Shown in pieces: positions 32,936 through 44,726 of a stretch of DNA of 64,000 bases. The stretch lies in contig NC_135380.1 of the NCBI RefSeq assembly GCF_049243985.1, positions 22,492,501 through 22,556,500 on the forward strand, given 5' to 3'. Every line of letters starts with the position of its first letter. Positions within the stretch are counted from its first letter, which is position 1. The stretch is from Paroedura picta (taxonomy: Eukaryota; Chordata; Lepidosauria; Squamata; Gekkonidae). A model generated the notes under the pieces. The model saw only the letters and a program-made list of their open reading frames with translations, did not search any database and was not told the origin of the DNA. The position numbers were made by a program, and so were the translations under genes.

Positions 32936-34259
32936 CATAATTGTATCCACCTCCCAGAATGTTTCTGGAACTATATTGGAAGCAATGCACAAAAGCCACA
33001 TAAGCACATTCCCTCAGGCCTTTAAAAGAAAGAGTGAAACTAAGTCCTTGAGAATCTGATGTCCTCAATTTTGATAGTGAGAACAAAGAGAATGAAGATG
33101 ACCACAGTGCCCAGGTAGGATGTTATGGGTTAGTCTGAAAAGTTGTTAGTTTATGAAGATAAAGCAGCCTAGAAAATGACATGAGGAAAAGAATAACAAC
33201 TCCTTAATTAATGCTTCTTACACAGTTCCATCCCCGCCCCTCCAGCCTGTAATAAAATCAACACATTATTCAGGTTTTAAAGGTTGTACCTAGCACTTTG
33301 AACTCACTCCAGAACAGAATGGGCCGCTAGTACTGATAATGCAGAAGAGGATTCATGCACTCCCAGTGCTTTATCACAGAACAGTGTCTCCAGCAGTAAA
33401 ATGGCAGCCACATTGGGACCACCTGCAGTTTCTGAATATTTTTCACTTAGAGATTAGTCTGGGACTGGGCAACCATCCCAGCAGTGGTACAGGAGAAACC
33501 ATGTAGTGAACCAGTCACCTGTATGGGTCCCAAACTCAGTGGGACCTACTTTGGAGTAAGGAAGAGATGAAATGCATATCTCCTCAATGCCAATGGATTG
33601 ATTCAAGTGTTTATTATGATATAAAATCACAATTACCAAACCTGGTTGCCTGGGAGGATTTCTGCATAAGGGGAGGGGGCAATAAACAAGATGAGCTCTT
33701 GAACTCCTAGTGCAGAGACGTAAATATGGCTTAACAGCTGTCACTGAAACTTGGGGAGAGATGACTGTCATGGTTGGAATGTAACAATGGAGTCAATGCA
33801 ACAAATTGTTGCTCATGATTCAAATGAATTGGAGTAGCATTATATGTCAAAATGTATACACCTGCAGAGAAATTCATAATTCCTGTTGACAACATCTGAG
33901 TAAATATTAATAGCTGAAATAAAAGCAGTTAAGGTTTTTTCTGCTATGTTTTAAAGAGGAAACAGAAAACCTAGTGTCTATTTTTATTTTATTTTTAATT
34001 AATTAATTTGATTTATATACCACTTATCCCAGTAAACTGGCTCTGGGGAGGACTGTGAAACGGTTATGATAATGCAGAACTGCCCATCTCTTCTTCTGCC
34101 TCTCCATGTTCCCAAAAGAGGAGCTGTGTGCAACCTTGTAAAAGAAGCATGGACAGTGAAGAGTCAGGACTGCAGCACTTGAGTGATAAGAAGTGGGAAA
34201 GGAAATATCTGCGTTCCCTTACATGAGTTTCAAGGTTTCAGAACAATATAAATTGTGTC
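32936..34259. other. Intergenic, mostly unassigned
   Basis: A minus-strand LINE/SINE tail scrap ('tttgatttatataccactta') lies near 34005-34060. I recognise nothing else. Confidence 0.4.
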
Positions 34260-35690
34260 CATGGGGCACTAATGAAATTTGCTGATGCATTCATAGAGCC
34301 TCTCTCACCTCTGATAAATCCTGGAGGAATGGGCCGCTACTTTGAAGGAGGGCAAATGATGTCCCAATCTTCAGAAGAGAAAGAAAAGGACTCTGGGAAA
34401 TGTTGCTCAGTCTGGTTTCAGTCTGAGGGAAGACTCTTGAACAGACTGAAAAGCTATCAGTCTGCAGGTATTTCATGCAGTGACTGGCAGAAGCCAGGAT
34501 GGATTTGTCAAGAAGAAATCCTCCCAGACTAATCTTATCTGTTGCAGATTGGGTTACTAGCTTAGTGGGCCATGAGGAATGCTCTGGACATAACACATGA
34601 TGTATTGGCTCTCTGGCTTGCCATACTAGGAAGTTGCTGGATTCAGCCTCTTAGCGTGAGCATTTTCAATTTCCTGTTCCAGTTTCATTTGGCTCTTGAG
34701 AAAGAGTAAGTACAATATAGTTATAACCTGGGCCTTTTCTTCAGGCAAAGAATTTGACAAAGGCCCCCATAATATTTTGTTTGTTTAGCAACTGGCTAAA
34801 TATGAACAAGATGACCATATCACATTACAGTTGTTTTAAGAACCATACTTCAATGCTCACCAATCATAAAGCTGTATGGGGGTTTCCAGTGGGGTGCTAT
34901 AGGGCTCATTCTCAGGCCTGGTATGCTGCAATATTTTTATTAATTACTCTGGTGGAGCAAATGGGGAAAAGAGCAAGAAGAAATGCCTGAAGAAATTCCT
35001 AATGTCTTAGAAAATATAAGTACAAATCATCTTGATAAGTTGGAATGCTGGGGTAAAACTACTATAATGCAATTCAACACATGCAGATTTTTGCATTTAG
35101 ACAAAAAGACTCAGATGCACAAGTTTACGGGGGAAGAAAGAACCTAGTCTAGCATTGATGCTTATGAAAAGGATCTCATGATTACAGGCGAGCCAATCAC
35201 AAGCAGACCCGGAGTCAGCAGATGTGATGTGACTTCACAAAAATCTAATGAGATTTTAGCCTACATTAACAGAAGCCTCAAGAAATAATAGTTGCACTCT
35301 ATTCAACACTAGGCAGACCTCATCTGGAAAACTGTATCCTGCACCTTTTAAGGCTGTAGTCAAACTGGAACAGCTTCAGAGGAGGGGAATGAAATGAGGA
35401 TTCTAGAAAACAATTCCTACACAGAGAGGCTGAATTAACTGGGTGTGCGTAGCCTGATGAAAACTGAAGGGAATGTGTGTGCACTCTTCAAAACCTGACA
35501 AGTTGTCAGAAAAGGGCTGGTACTTTTCTGCTACTCCAGAGGGCAACACTAGATCATAAATGTCAGGTGGTCCAATTGCAGTTAAATATACAGAAATGCT
35601 TATTAACAGTAATAGTTCAACAGTGGAACAACAATAGAATAGTGGTAGTCTCTCCTTTATTAGCTGTTTTCAATCCCGTCATTTCACAGC
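34260..35690 (+). repeat. Decayed CR1-type LINE (ORF2 fragment)
   Basis: The order of landmarks matches reptilian CR1: 'aaatttgctgatgcattcat', 'gccaggatggatttgtcaag', 'cctcccagactaatcttatc', the 'gtttccagtggggtgctata' block that corresponds to the VPQGSVLGP region of reverse transcriptase, 'attttagcctacattaacag', 'cagacctcatctggaaaact' (PHLEYC region) and 'gaacagcttcagagga'. Many breaks; no open reading frame survives. Confidence 0.8.
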
Positions 35691-35934
35691 ACGTTAAATA
35701 AAGAACTGATGTATACGAAAGTTCTGTCGCACCCTAAAGAGTAACACTAGACCTTTTCATTATGTTTGCTGCAACAGGCTGACAAGCCCTCTGGAATTCG
35801 TTCTTGATCACTAAAATTCCAAGTCCTCCCATTCCCCCTTTGGCTCAAGAGAGTATGAAAAGGCTGCCGTTGTCTCTGAAACCGCACACAACCGAACCCT
35901 TCCCCTATTAAAGACCTACAAACAGCTCCTAAAG

Positions 35935-36057
35935 CAGGGGTGGCGCTCCAGATGTTCATGGACTACAATTCCCAGAAGCCCCTGCTAGCGTATGCTGACA
36001 AGGGCTCCTGGTAATTGTAGTCCATGGCCACCAGGGACGCTACAATTCGCCCCCCTG
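35935..36057. mobile_element. Palindromic hAT MITE, copy 4, decayed
   Basis: It starts caggggtgg, contains 'ttcatggactacaattccca' and an inverted 'ggtaattgtagtccatgg', and ends cgccccccctg-like at 36057. Arms are diverged and one has lost sequence. It abuts the upstream edge of the GPAT4 CpG island. Confidence 0.75.
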
Positions 36058-36720
36058 TGACCTAAAGCAAAATCGGGGACTAAACGGGCGTGCTTTTCCC
36101 AAGACACGTGGTGCCGTTCCAGGCGAAGGAGGAGGCCGCCCTCAGCCATCCATTTCCTTCTGCCAGCAGGTGCCGCGGGAAATTGACGTGTCTCTTCGGA
36201 AGACAGGCGGCCCTTTTGCGCACGCGCGGCGGCCATCCTCTCCAAGCGGCTTTCCCATTGGCCCCTTCTGAGCTCCGGAACAGCCGGCGGCGATTGGCTG
36301 CAGGAAGGGAGCCGAGGGCGGGCCCTCCGAGGGAGCGAGAACGTGGGTGCGGGTCCTGCGACGCTAGTGGCGTGGCCCGGCTGTGTTCCCGACGCGTTGA
36401 CGTTGGGGGAGCAGCGGCGTGCGCGTGCTGGAGAGGGCGCGCGAACGCGGCTTCTTCGGGGGCGGCGGCAGCGACGCCTTCTGTCCCTCGAGCGGAGGGG
36501 GAGGGGCGGGGAGCGGCTGAGGCGACAGGTGAGTGCCCCGCCCCCGCCGCCAGGGGTCTGCAGGGGGTTGCGGAAGACCCGCCTCCTTCCCCCGCCCCGC
36601 CCCTGCGAATCCCGAGAGGCCGGCTGAGGAGGTGGCGGGTCTCGGCCTCCGCCTGGGAGGGGGCCAGGGGGGAGCTGGACCTTCGCAGGGGCACGAGGGG
36701 AGGGGCGTGGGACCGATGGT
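36040..36720 (+). promoter_or_regulatory. GPAT4: GPAT4 CpG island with probable non-coding exon 1
   Basis: This is a strong CpG island. Two inverted CCAAT boxes (ATTGG at 36257-36261 and 36293-36297) lie 36 nt apart, and a YY1-like ggcggccat is near 36227. A clean donor, gcgacag|gtgagt, ends an exon at 36528. Vertebrate GPAT4 has a non-coding first exon and a long first intron, which fits the coding start 12.8 kb downstream. Long open frames on both strands here come from GC content. Assignment to GPAT4 is inference from position. Confidence 0.7.
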
Positions 36721-36964
36721 TCTTTGCCCTGTCTGCAAGTGACGTTGAGCGTGCCCACAGTCTGGACTCAATGTGCCCTTCAGTATTCTTTATACACGTG
36801 TTGAGTGGTTCTCACGTTACTTTCCATACACCTACGCCTGAAGCCCTGCGTTTATCCAGGGACTGGTCCCCGGTTCCATGTCCAAAGGGGACACATGTTG
36901 AGTTTGTATTCACTGTAGCATACAGCGGTAGTTGTGTCTGTCTGTTGTGGCAGTCTGGTGACAT

Positions 36965-37170
36965 CTGAGCCTTCGGGGAGGGTGGTATATAAATGTGAAT
37001 AAATAAAATAAATCCTGAAGACCAACACGTTTTTCGTCTAGTGGGCAGCCGTGTTGGTCTGAAGCAGCACAATAAATCTTGAGTCCAGTGGCACTTTTAA
37101 GACCAAACAATTTATTCAAGTTGTGAGCTTTTGTGTGCAGGCACACTTTCTCAGACACTCGTTTTTATTT
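36965..37170. repeat. LINE tail followed by reptilian dispersed repeat
   Basis: 'gccttcggggagggtggtat' and 'ataaatgtgaataaata' form an L2-type tail (36970-37018). Then 'gtgttggtctgaagcagcac', 'gagtccagtggcacttttaa', 'gaccaaacaatttattcaag' and 'gagcttttgtgtgcaggcac' form a nearly complete copy of the repeat also seen at 24933-25085. Confidence 0.75.
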
Positions 37171-37520
37171 TATTTGTGAACTAGAGCCCACTTCATCCAC
37201 AAGAGGGGGGGAGAAGGATAGAAAAGATGGTAGACATCTATAGCTTTCATGGTATCAGGAAATGTATGTCTCCATACTTTACAAGCCTGTGATGTATCTA
37301 TATGTTTAGGACAGGTATTGTATTATTGTGAGTCTCAGTCGCAGACTCACTGGTATGTATGCTGCTTTTCTCTTGCTCATCTGTGGATAAAGTATAATAC
37401 GTATATATGTATCTGTGCCAGATAATAAGCTGTCTATATGGCTATTAGTGTATATCATGTGCTATGAATGCACAGAACAACACATATAGGCATGAAGGAC
37501 CATTCTCCTTTGGTGTAGTG

Positions 37521-37826
37521 TAGCGATCCCCAACCTGTGGGCTGCGGACCACATGTGGTCCTTCGACTAATTGGAGGTGGGCCCCGAAGGACGCCTTCCC
37601 CCCCCCCCCCGGCCCTTTACTTCATCCCCCCCAGCCCTTTACAACACACTTCATTGTTGTGGCATGTCTGTATCTTATTTTGAAGGGATGTTTAAACATT
37701 ACCATAGCAATCAGAGAGCGCTAGGGCAGTGGTTGAGAGTAGAGGAGTAAACTACCCTCCCCCCCCCACCGGGCCTCAGTAAAAGGCGTTGAGTGGTCCC
37801 TGGTGATAAAAAGGTTGGGGATCTAA
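37521..37826. mobile_element. Decayed hAT element related to 7238-7619
   Basis: The left end tagcgatccccaacc and right end ggttggggatc mirror the 7238-7619 element, and both share 'gggcctcagtaaaa' and 'ggtgataaaaaggttgggga' near the right end. The interior differs, and no clear target duplication is seen. Confidence 0.75.
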
Positions 37827-38480
37827 GTATCATTGATTGATACTGTGGTATCTTATACATATTGCAGACATCTATGCATGCGAATACTTTAGATACACAG
37901 GCCCACACTACTGTACACATGAGAGTCTGCATGCTCTTACCTGTCATAAATACCACTGTAGTTATAGGGTTAGGTGAATAAGAATATTATGTTAAATAAA
38001 TTAAGAGTAATAGGCCCAATCCAGCTGATGCCATGTTTCAGTCTCTCACCCTGAAACCTATTTGCTGCATTTTTGTTCCAGATAGCCTGCAAGGAGCTGA
38101 AGGCAGCATACATGTTACCCCAAAGTCTCTGTGACCTCATAACAGACCTGTGAGGTAAGCTAGGCTGAAAGGTTGTGATTGTTCCCAAAGAGAGAATATG
38201 TATTTTCTTTGTAACATTGCTTTTACATGGACAGATTTAACGGATTGATTAAAACCCCTATGTTTAATCATCTAAAGGTACAGATGTATGAAAAGTTACT
38301 TGAAGATAGGCTTCGTTGAACTCTGAGGGAATTGTTTGTGTGAATACATAAATTACACAAATAATTGAGAAGCATGCCTTCTTAGAAGCAGGTAAGAGCT
38401 GTAATGTACAGCTGTAACGTTCAGAAACATAAATGATAAATACACGTCAGAATATTAGTTTGTACTGGCAAAGTCTTAAG

Positions 38481-38600
38481 AGTCAGAGTGGTATAATGGT
38501 TAGAATGTCAGACTAGGATTTAGGAGACCCAGGTTCAAATTCCCCACTTTATCATGGAAGCTTGCTGTATAACTTTGGACCCATAGCCTAGTGCAATGAT
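38481..38600 (+). repeat. tRNA-derived SINE, 5' part
   Basis: 'gtggtataatggttagaatg', 'tcagactaggatttaggaga', B box 'aggttcaaattccc', 'catggaagcttgctg'. The 3' body is missing. Confidence 0.85.
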
Positions 38601-39299
38601 AAAGATCAGGTATAAACAAGACTGTATGAAGCAAGCTAAGTGCCACTCAGACCCCTTTGCTGTGAGGTCAGGTTTCTTCACTGAGTGCCATGTAAATGAC
38701 TGTGACCTGTACATGATGGATTACAGGGGTGCATTTGCAGAAGGCACTCAAGCTGCACATGTCCTCTGCCTGTGGTCATCACCTTGTCAGGCCCAGGATG
38801 TGTCCCTATATATAAACTGCAACATGAGATTTGCTTTTAATTTTTTTCCCTAGGTAGATCTGTTGTCGTTATCCGTTGACCTTATATTTGTGATTATAAA
38901 ATCACTATATCTTAAAAGATAACGCTGCTTGTGTTGTGGCCCACAATCAGTTGGCTGTAATGGCCATTGAAGAGACATGACTTATATAATGCACATTGCT
39001 ACATATGGCTGCATTACCATTTATTGAAAGAAGTTGAAGTTAACAACAGGACTGCATATTCTCATTGAAGTATTAACTTTGTTCAGAGGGATTTTTTTTT
39101 ACACTAAAACTTTTTTGCATTGTTATTTACACTGAAAGATTTGACTATAATGTTGCCAAGTTAGGATAGCTCGAGCTTCGTGAGAGCTGCTTTGAGCTGT
39201 CTAACAGAAAAATGGGTTATTTAAATTAAATGAATGAGCTTGAAAGGAACAGTTCCTTCCACTGGAGGAGGTGACTTTTACTACAATTTTATGCACATT

Positions 39300-39445
39300 T
39301 TGGGTGGGGTTCAATGGCAGAGCACAAACTCTGTTTGTGGAATGTTTTAGGTTCAGTATCTGCTATCCCTGGTTAAAGGTTTTCAGTAGTGTAACTAGGA
39401 AAATATTTCCTTAAGACTGTGAAGATAGTTTGCCTGTTAGAATAG
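39300..39445 (+). repeat. tRNA-derived SINE, decayed
   Basis: 'ggggttcaatggcagagcac', 'ttttaggttcagtatctgct', 'ccctggttaaagg', then a weak body. It belongs to the same SINE family as 17692-17888. Confidence 0.65.
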
Positions 39446-39480
39446 GTAGACAGGTTCCTTGACTCTGTCTGCTACATTTA

Positions 39481-39710
39481 GGGAACCAATATGGAGTAGT
39501 GGTTAAGAGTATCGCCTAGTATCTGGAAGACCCAGGTCTGAACCGTCACTTTTGCTGCAGAGGCTCACTGGGTGATCCTGAGACACTCAGAATAGCCTAT
39601 TTCTTAGGGTTGTGAGGATAAAATGGAGGCAAGGAGAATGATGTAAACTGCTTTGGGTCCCCATCTGAGAAAAAGGTGGAATGTGAATCCATGAAATAAA
39701 AATAATAATC
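39481..39710 (+). repeat. tRNA-derived SINE, full length
   Basis: 'tggagtagtggttaagagta', 'gacccaggtctgaacc', 'ctcactgggtgatcctgaga', 'ttgtgaggataaaatggagg', 'gagaatgatgtaaactgctt' and 'gggtccccatctgagaaaaa' appear in order, ending in an A-rich tail. Confidence 0.9.
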
Positions 39711-39759
39711 TGCCTGTCTTCAGTGGGGGTCAGGTTGGTTGGTTGTGCGTGGTTTGTAT

Positions 39760-39912
39760 TTTCCCATTTTAATTTTATTCCCACTACCTATGTGGTGGGA
39801 GAGGCTGAGAAAAAGTGACTGGCTCAAGATCACCCTGGCAAGTGGAGATTTGAATATGGGTCTCCTGGATTATGCCTCAATAGTATAGTCACTAAATCAT
39901 AGTGGCTTTTTC
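39760..39912 (-). repeat. tRNA-derived SINE fragment, minus strand
   Basis: 'gactggctcaagatcaccct', 'gtggagatttgaatatgggt', 'ctcctggattatgcctcaat' and 'cactaaatcatagtgg' form the inverted 5' half of the common SINE. It lies just after the plus-strand copy that ends at 39710. Confidence 0.75.
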
Positions 39913-40819
39913 TACTTAAGCCTTTCCTCCCACTCCATTGGCAGCTAGATTATGCATCAGTGAATGACTGTTACCTTTTGTTTCTGCTATTGCTTGAGTG
40001 CAGGGATCAAAAATGACATAAGCAGGTCAGAAAACCATACTGCAGGCCATTCAAAGAAGGCTGAGTTGTGTTGAGTCCTCGTGGCCCCATTTGACATACC
40101 ACTGGGATGAACTGGAAAAGACTAATGAAATGTGGTTAGAAAGGGAAAATGTAACAAGGTACTGGATTGAACTGATCATCATTTTGAAGGCAATTTTTGG
40201 TCACCTTGCTGCTCAGGTGCAACAAGTTCTTAGAAAGACTGGCATTGCTCATATAACACCCTGTAGTTTAGCCTACAATGTACTTTGGGTACTATAGACT
40301 CGGACATATAGCCTTTATATATAAAATGTTCAGACCTGTAGTTCTCCGGTCCAAGAAGGTGCGATAGCCACCTTGGAGAGAAGTTCTGGTGTGTGTGTGT
40401 TTGTTTTTCAGTGGCTGCTTCCTACCAGTACTCCAGAACTGCACTGGAATGTTCAGGCCTCTTGAATACCTGGAACATTAAGAAACTGTGCTGAAGCAGC
40501 TTGTTACCTGTGCTCACAGCATTTTGAAGAATGGCTGTTGCTTCTTGAATTACAAAACAAATCTTGTACATTTTTCTATCCCTGACTCCTTTTTGTATAT
40601 CTGAGGGTTGTAGCCATTGTCCAATGGAAGTCTATGTCTCATTTTCAATTGCTTGAGAAAACTATACTTAATATCTAAGTCAAACCGTATTCCAGGGAAC
40701 TCTGGAATTCATTGGAAGACTTCCTCAGTTAAAAACTCAATAATGGCACATGCTCTTCCCTGAAAGACAGTGTCTCCAATAATTGGCCCAGGCATTACAG
40801 AGGCTTCTGGGTCACACTG

Positions 40820-42626
40820 TGAGCTTATACTTTATGATGATGAAGTCCATCGAGTGTCTGCTATGAACTGATTGTACGCACCAGAACAGTTCCTCGGTTC
40901 TTCTCTAGTACTCAGAGATTCCATGACAAACAAAATTGAACAAGTAACCAATTTAAATATTTAGGTGTATATATTCAAGCCTCTGGAGCAAAGAGCATCC
41001 ATTATTCATATACATCAGAACTAGAGCAAAGATCAACAAATAACATATTGAAATTCTATCGAACAAAGGGTAGATTCTTTATACCAGCAGCCCTAAAACT
41101 ATACTCTGTTCTCTAGCCCAACTCACTTATGGTGCATTTTTGGGTGTTCCGATATCAGATACTATCAAGCTTGAAAGGGTCCAGTCTAAATTCCTTTGGG
41201 CACTCCTCCAACTTCCATGCTGTGTAACCAACTTCATGGTGTGTCTGGAAACAGGAATGTTAATGGCCCAAGACAAAATCTTCCTGTCAGCAATAGGAAT
41301 GTGACTGAAATTAATACATAAGCCACAGGGTATAGTTTCTTTAACACTGAATGACAACTTCCAATCATCTTGGACTAAGGCTATTCACAGAGGAATCCAA
41401 AGTCTGGGCTTCTCCATACACTTATTATCCAAATTAGCTCATGATCAAGCTGCATCATTAGTTAAGCAGCGGATACAAGACAACATCAACTGGACCTGAG
41501 TAAAGCTCCAACTTTTTTGGCCCCAGTTAAAACAAGATATGTTCTGGTCCTTGCCACTTATCTGTCTCAGGCGGTAATAAGTAAACAAAGAAGAGCATTT
41601 ACCCTTGCAAGATGCTCCACCTTGCCTTCAGCTCTTGCAGAGGGTCGTTGTAAGAACATTCCCCTTACACTGAGACAGTGTTTTTGTGGGAGTGGTGAAA
41701 TTGATACAAGAGAGCATATATTGTTCCATTGCCCTGCTTATGTAGACATTCATAGCAACTTGATTGAACTACTCCTTAAGAAATTGCCAGAACATCATGA
41801 TGTAGATCGAGAGGCTGCTAAGTGATGAGTCCCCCCAGGTGACAACTCAGCTGGCTAAGTTTTGTGCCGCCGCCATAAAAATCCGATGCTCTAAAGTAGC
41901 ATAATTTTAAGTTCTATTTTATGGTCTGATTTAAATTGTATTATATTAAACTAGTAATCAAGCCCGCTGCAGCTAAATGCAGCGGGCGCTAGGCACTTAC
42001 TGTGGCGTCGGTGGTTCAGCGGTGGCTGGCTTGCTCGTCGTCGGCGTTCTCTCGCCTCTGGCGAAGCACCCAGGCCAGCCAGCGCAGGTCCGGCTCCTCG
42101 GCCAGCAGCGGCAGGAGCTGGCAGAAAGCGGAGTCGCGCTGGGAGTCGCGGCTGCGGCGTTCTCTCGGCGGCGGCGGGCTGGCGCAGCGAGAGGCGCGAA
42201 GCGCGGCTGCCGGGGGCTCCCTCAGGCGGCAGCCTGACGCGGCGAGAGGTGCTTCGCGCATCTCGCCGCGTCAGGCCGCCAGGCAGGGAACCCCCGGCAG
42301 CCGCGCTTCGCGCGACTGCCGGGGGCTCCCTCGGGCGGCGGCCTGACGGCCAGGAGCAACTGCGAGCCACGCTGCGCGCGGCTCGCAGTTGCTGGGGCTG
42401 GGAATCGGAGGGACCAATCGGCAGGTCCCTCCAATTGTCTGTCGTGAGGAAGGGTCCAATCCGGACCGTTCCTCATCACGGACAAAGCCCACCTCAAGGC
42501 CCCTTAACGAATTATTTAGTCCGTGGCGCCACGGGCGGTTTAAAGATGACCATATTCTTTTGGTCTTTTATGTATTAACTTCATATAACTTGGTCTGAAC
42601 GACTGTAATAAAGTTTGAAGGTTTAT
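40820..42626 (+). repeat. LINE ORF2 C-terminal half, interrupted by a Helitron
   Basis: Broken frames give a recognisable non-LTR retrotransposon: 'EQVTNFKYLGVYIQ' near 40940-40980, 'FIPAALKLYSV' near 41080, 'LTYGAFLGVP' near 41125 and 'LERVQSKFLWALLQLP' near 41170. A final open stretch (41517-41825) reads RAFTLARCSTLPSALAEGR, then CFCGSGEIDTREHILFHCPAY, a C-C-H-C knuckle typical of the LINE C-terminus. The 3' UTR stops at 41950, is interrupted by the Helitron (41951-42546), and resumes to a 'gactgtaataaagtttgaag' ending near 42626. Clade (L2/CR1 or R4/Dong-like) is not resolved. Confidence 0.75.
41951..42546 (-). mobile_element. Non-autonomous Helitron A, 596 bp
   Basis: Read on the minus strand it starts TCTTTAAACCGCCC and ends with a perfect 10-bp stem (GCCCGCTGCA / TGCAGCGGGC, 6-nt loop), 7 nt, then CTAG. 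It is flanked by A before TC and T after CTAG, the Helitron target rule. The interior is very GC-rich and full of hairpins, for example 12-bp arms at about 42237-42273 and 14-bp arms at about 42356-42394. No Rep/helicase coding is present. It shares its 5' end (TC.TTAAACCGCCC, CAATTATTAAG-like) and 3' layout with Helitron B. Confidence 0.82.
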
Positions 42627-44316
42627 TGGGAATCCCATATAGAAATTCCCTGATAGGTCCAGTTTGTATGGCAGCAAGTGTATTGTGTGCTTCATGTGTT
42701 GGTTTGGTGGGCAGTCCAAGGGTATCTTAGTCCTTGGGTATCTTTGAGGCCACATTCAGCTACTTTGTTTATATATTTACCTGAAAACCTAAATGGATCT
42801 GGACTTTGCAATGTTCTAGCTCTGATTGTTCTTCAAACAAGGATTTCCTCCTGTCAATGTTTTCCGGATGAAGAAAAAAACTTGAGTTAAAGTTTACATC
42901 ATTATAGCAGCAGCTGACCAATAATTGCCAGTGGGAGTCCCTGCTGGAAAATGGCACGGGTAGAATCCATGCAATTCTAAGGATGAGCAAACTCTCTAAA
43001 TCAGGTTCACCAATTCTGTACCATTGAAATTAAGCCCCAAAAATACTGGCTGAAGCAGAAGACCTAGAAGAACATCTACCTTATAATCAAAACTTTACCG
43101 TCCTGAAATTTTTTTGACAGTTTTGAAATTCTAAGGAATCTGTTTCAGTAAATAAATAAACGTTTTCTCATTAAAATACATGTTCTGTAAACTTTAGATT
43201 TTTAAAAAATGGGGGAGTGAGGTGGCAATGCTGAAGATTTGGGGCTGGATAACTTCACTTTGGTAATATTGAATTATTATTAATTTTTGTTTAACATGGA
43301 TAATGTTTAAGACAGTAAAGAAAAAAAAACTTCCCTAGACCAGTATCCTGAGTTCCTTATTCATCCATCCATTCATTTTTATTCATTTGATTTATATACT
43401 GCCCCTCAGAGGATTTTTTTTTTACAAAAGAAGGGAGTGTAGAGGTGGAGAAAGGATAATAAGGTAGTTATAAATGTAAAGGGGAGAAGAGCTGAAGGGC
43501 GGGAGAGTGCAGGAATATGCAGATATGGAGACCTGCTGGCTGGAGTTCACTGGAAACACCTTTCATGAGACTAGGAAAATATTTCAGATTTTTAATATAC
43601 CCCCATCAAATGCTAGTCCAGAACTAATCAGAACTAATCAGTCACAGTATCTAAAATATCTAAAATATCTGCCCATGCACACTTCCAGTTTTGTTTTTTC
43701 CCTTGGATTCAGCCTCGGTTTTTCTTTTGTGGGTTAAAAATAAAGCAGAAACCCAGCATACTTGCTGACTTGTGTAAGTATAAAAATGGACTTTTTAAGG
43801 TCCTGAGTAATTGGCCCTAAACCCGGCAAGGTGCTTTCAGGTTAGTTCAATTCACGGTCTGTGAAGAAGGAACAGTCGTCACAGGACTGTGCTCAGATGA
43901 TAGACATGTCCTGTTGAATGTGAAGATTCCGTTTAGCTCTCATGCCTAACAGCCACAAATACAACTATATGCATTTGTCTAGTCTTGCTTTACAACCATC
44001 TAAGATAGTGGCTGTAACCTCATCTTGTGATAGTGAGCCCCATGAGCTAATTAGCCATAGTATGAGGAAGCGCTTCCTCTCATCTGACCTGAGCTTATTG
44101 TCACATTGCACCAACCTTGTCTTGCTTATGCTGAGGCCAGTTAATATAACAGTGATAATCTACAACGTATTGTGTGCCTTATCTCCATCAGTTGTGTCGT
44201 ACAACCACGGTAATTGTACTTACCATAACTAGTCTATTAATAGGTTCTGATTAATGCATCCTGAATGTCGCATGTTGCCAACAGAGCATGTTATGACTGT
44301 AGTACATCCTCTAGAT

Positions 44317-44681
44317 CAGTGGTTCTCAATCTTTGGGGGTCAAACGACCCTTTCACAGGGGTCGCGGCAGGGCAAGCAGCTTGGCCGTGCAGGGAGGGGC
44401 GCCATCCACACAACAGCCTTGCGGGGTAGATTGAGATAGAGCGTTTGTCTGTCTGGAGCAGCGGAAAAGAGCAAGATCGGCATGGTGGGACAAGAGGCAG
44501 AACTGAACTGAAAAACCGGGGGGGGGGGGGACAATTTATATACAATCATGAACAATGGATCTTCACACCATTGGACAGTTTGGGTTTAATTGCTGTGAAA
44601 GAACACTTGCATAATTTTACGGTTGGGGGTCACCACAACATGTGGAACTGTATTGAAGGATAGGAAGGTTGAGAACCACTG
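44317..44681 (-). mobile_element. SPIN-type hAT element (non-autonomous), 365 bp
   Basis: The ends are CAGTGGTTCTCAATC and GGTTGAGAACCACTG, with flanking octamers ctctagat and atctagat (7/8). On the complement, the right end reads CAGTGGTTCTCAACCTTCCT, then ATACAGTTCCACATGTTGTG and GTGACCCCCAACCGTAAAAT, which I recognise as the SPIN (Space Invaders) left end. The left side has 'cgaccctttcacaggggtcg' from the SPIN right end. About 150-200 bp in the middle is not SPIN sequence as I remember it and carries a 12-G run. There is no transposase. Confidence 0.85.
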
Positions 44682-44726
44682 ATCTAGATAGTGATTTAAA
44701 AAAATCAATAAATTTTATAGTATACA

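Noticed and set aside
35985-36968. Long open frames (292, 257, 204 codons) on both strands
   Set aside because: They lie in the GPAT4 CpG island, where stop codons are rare. They are Arg/Pro/Ala-rich with no domain.
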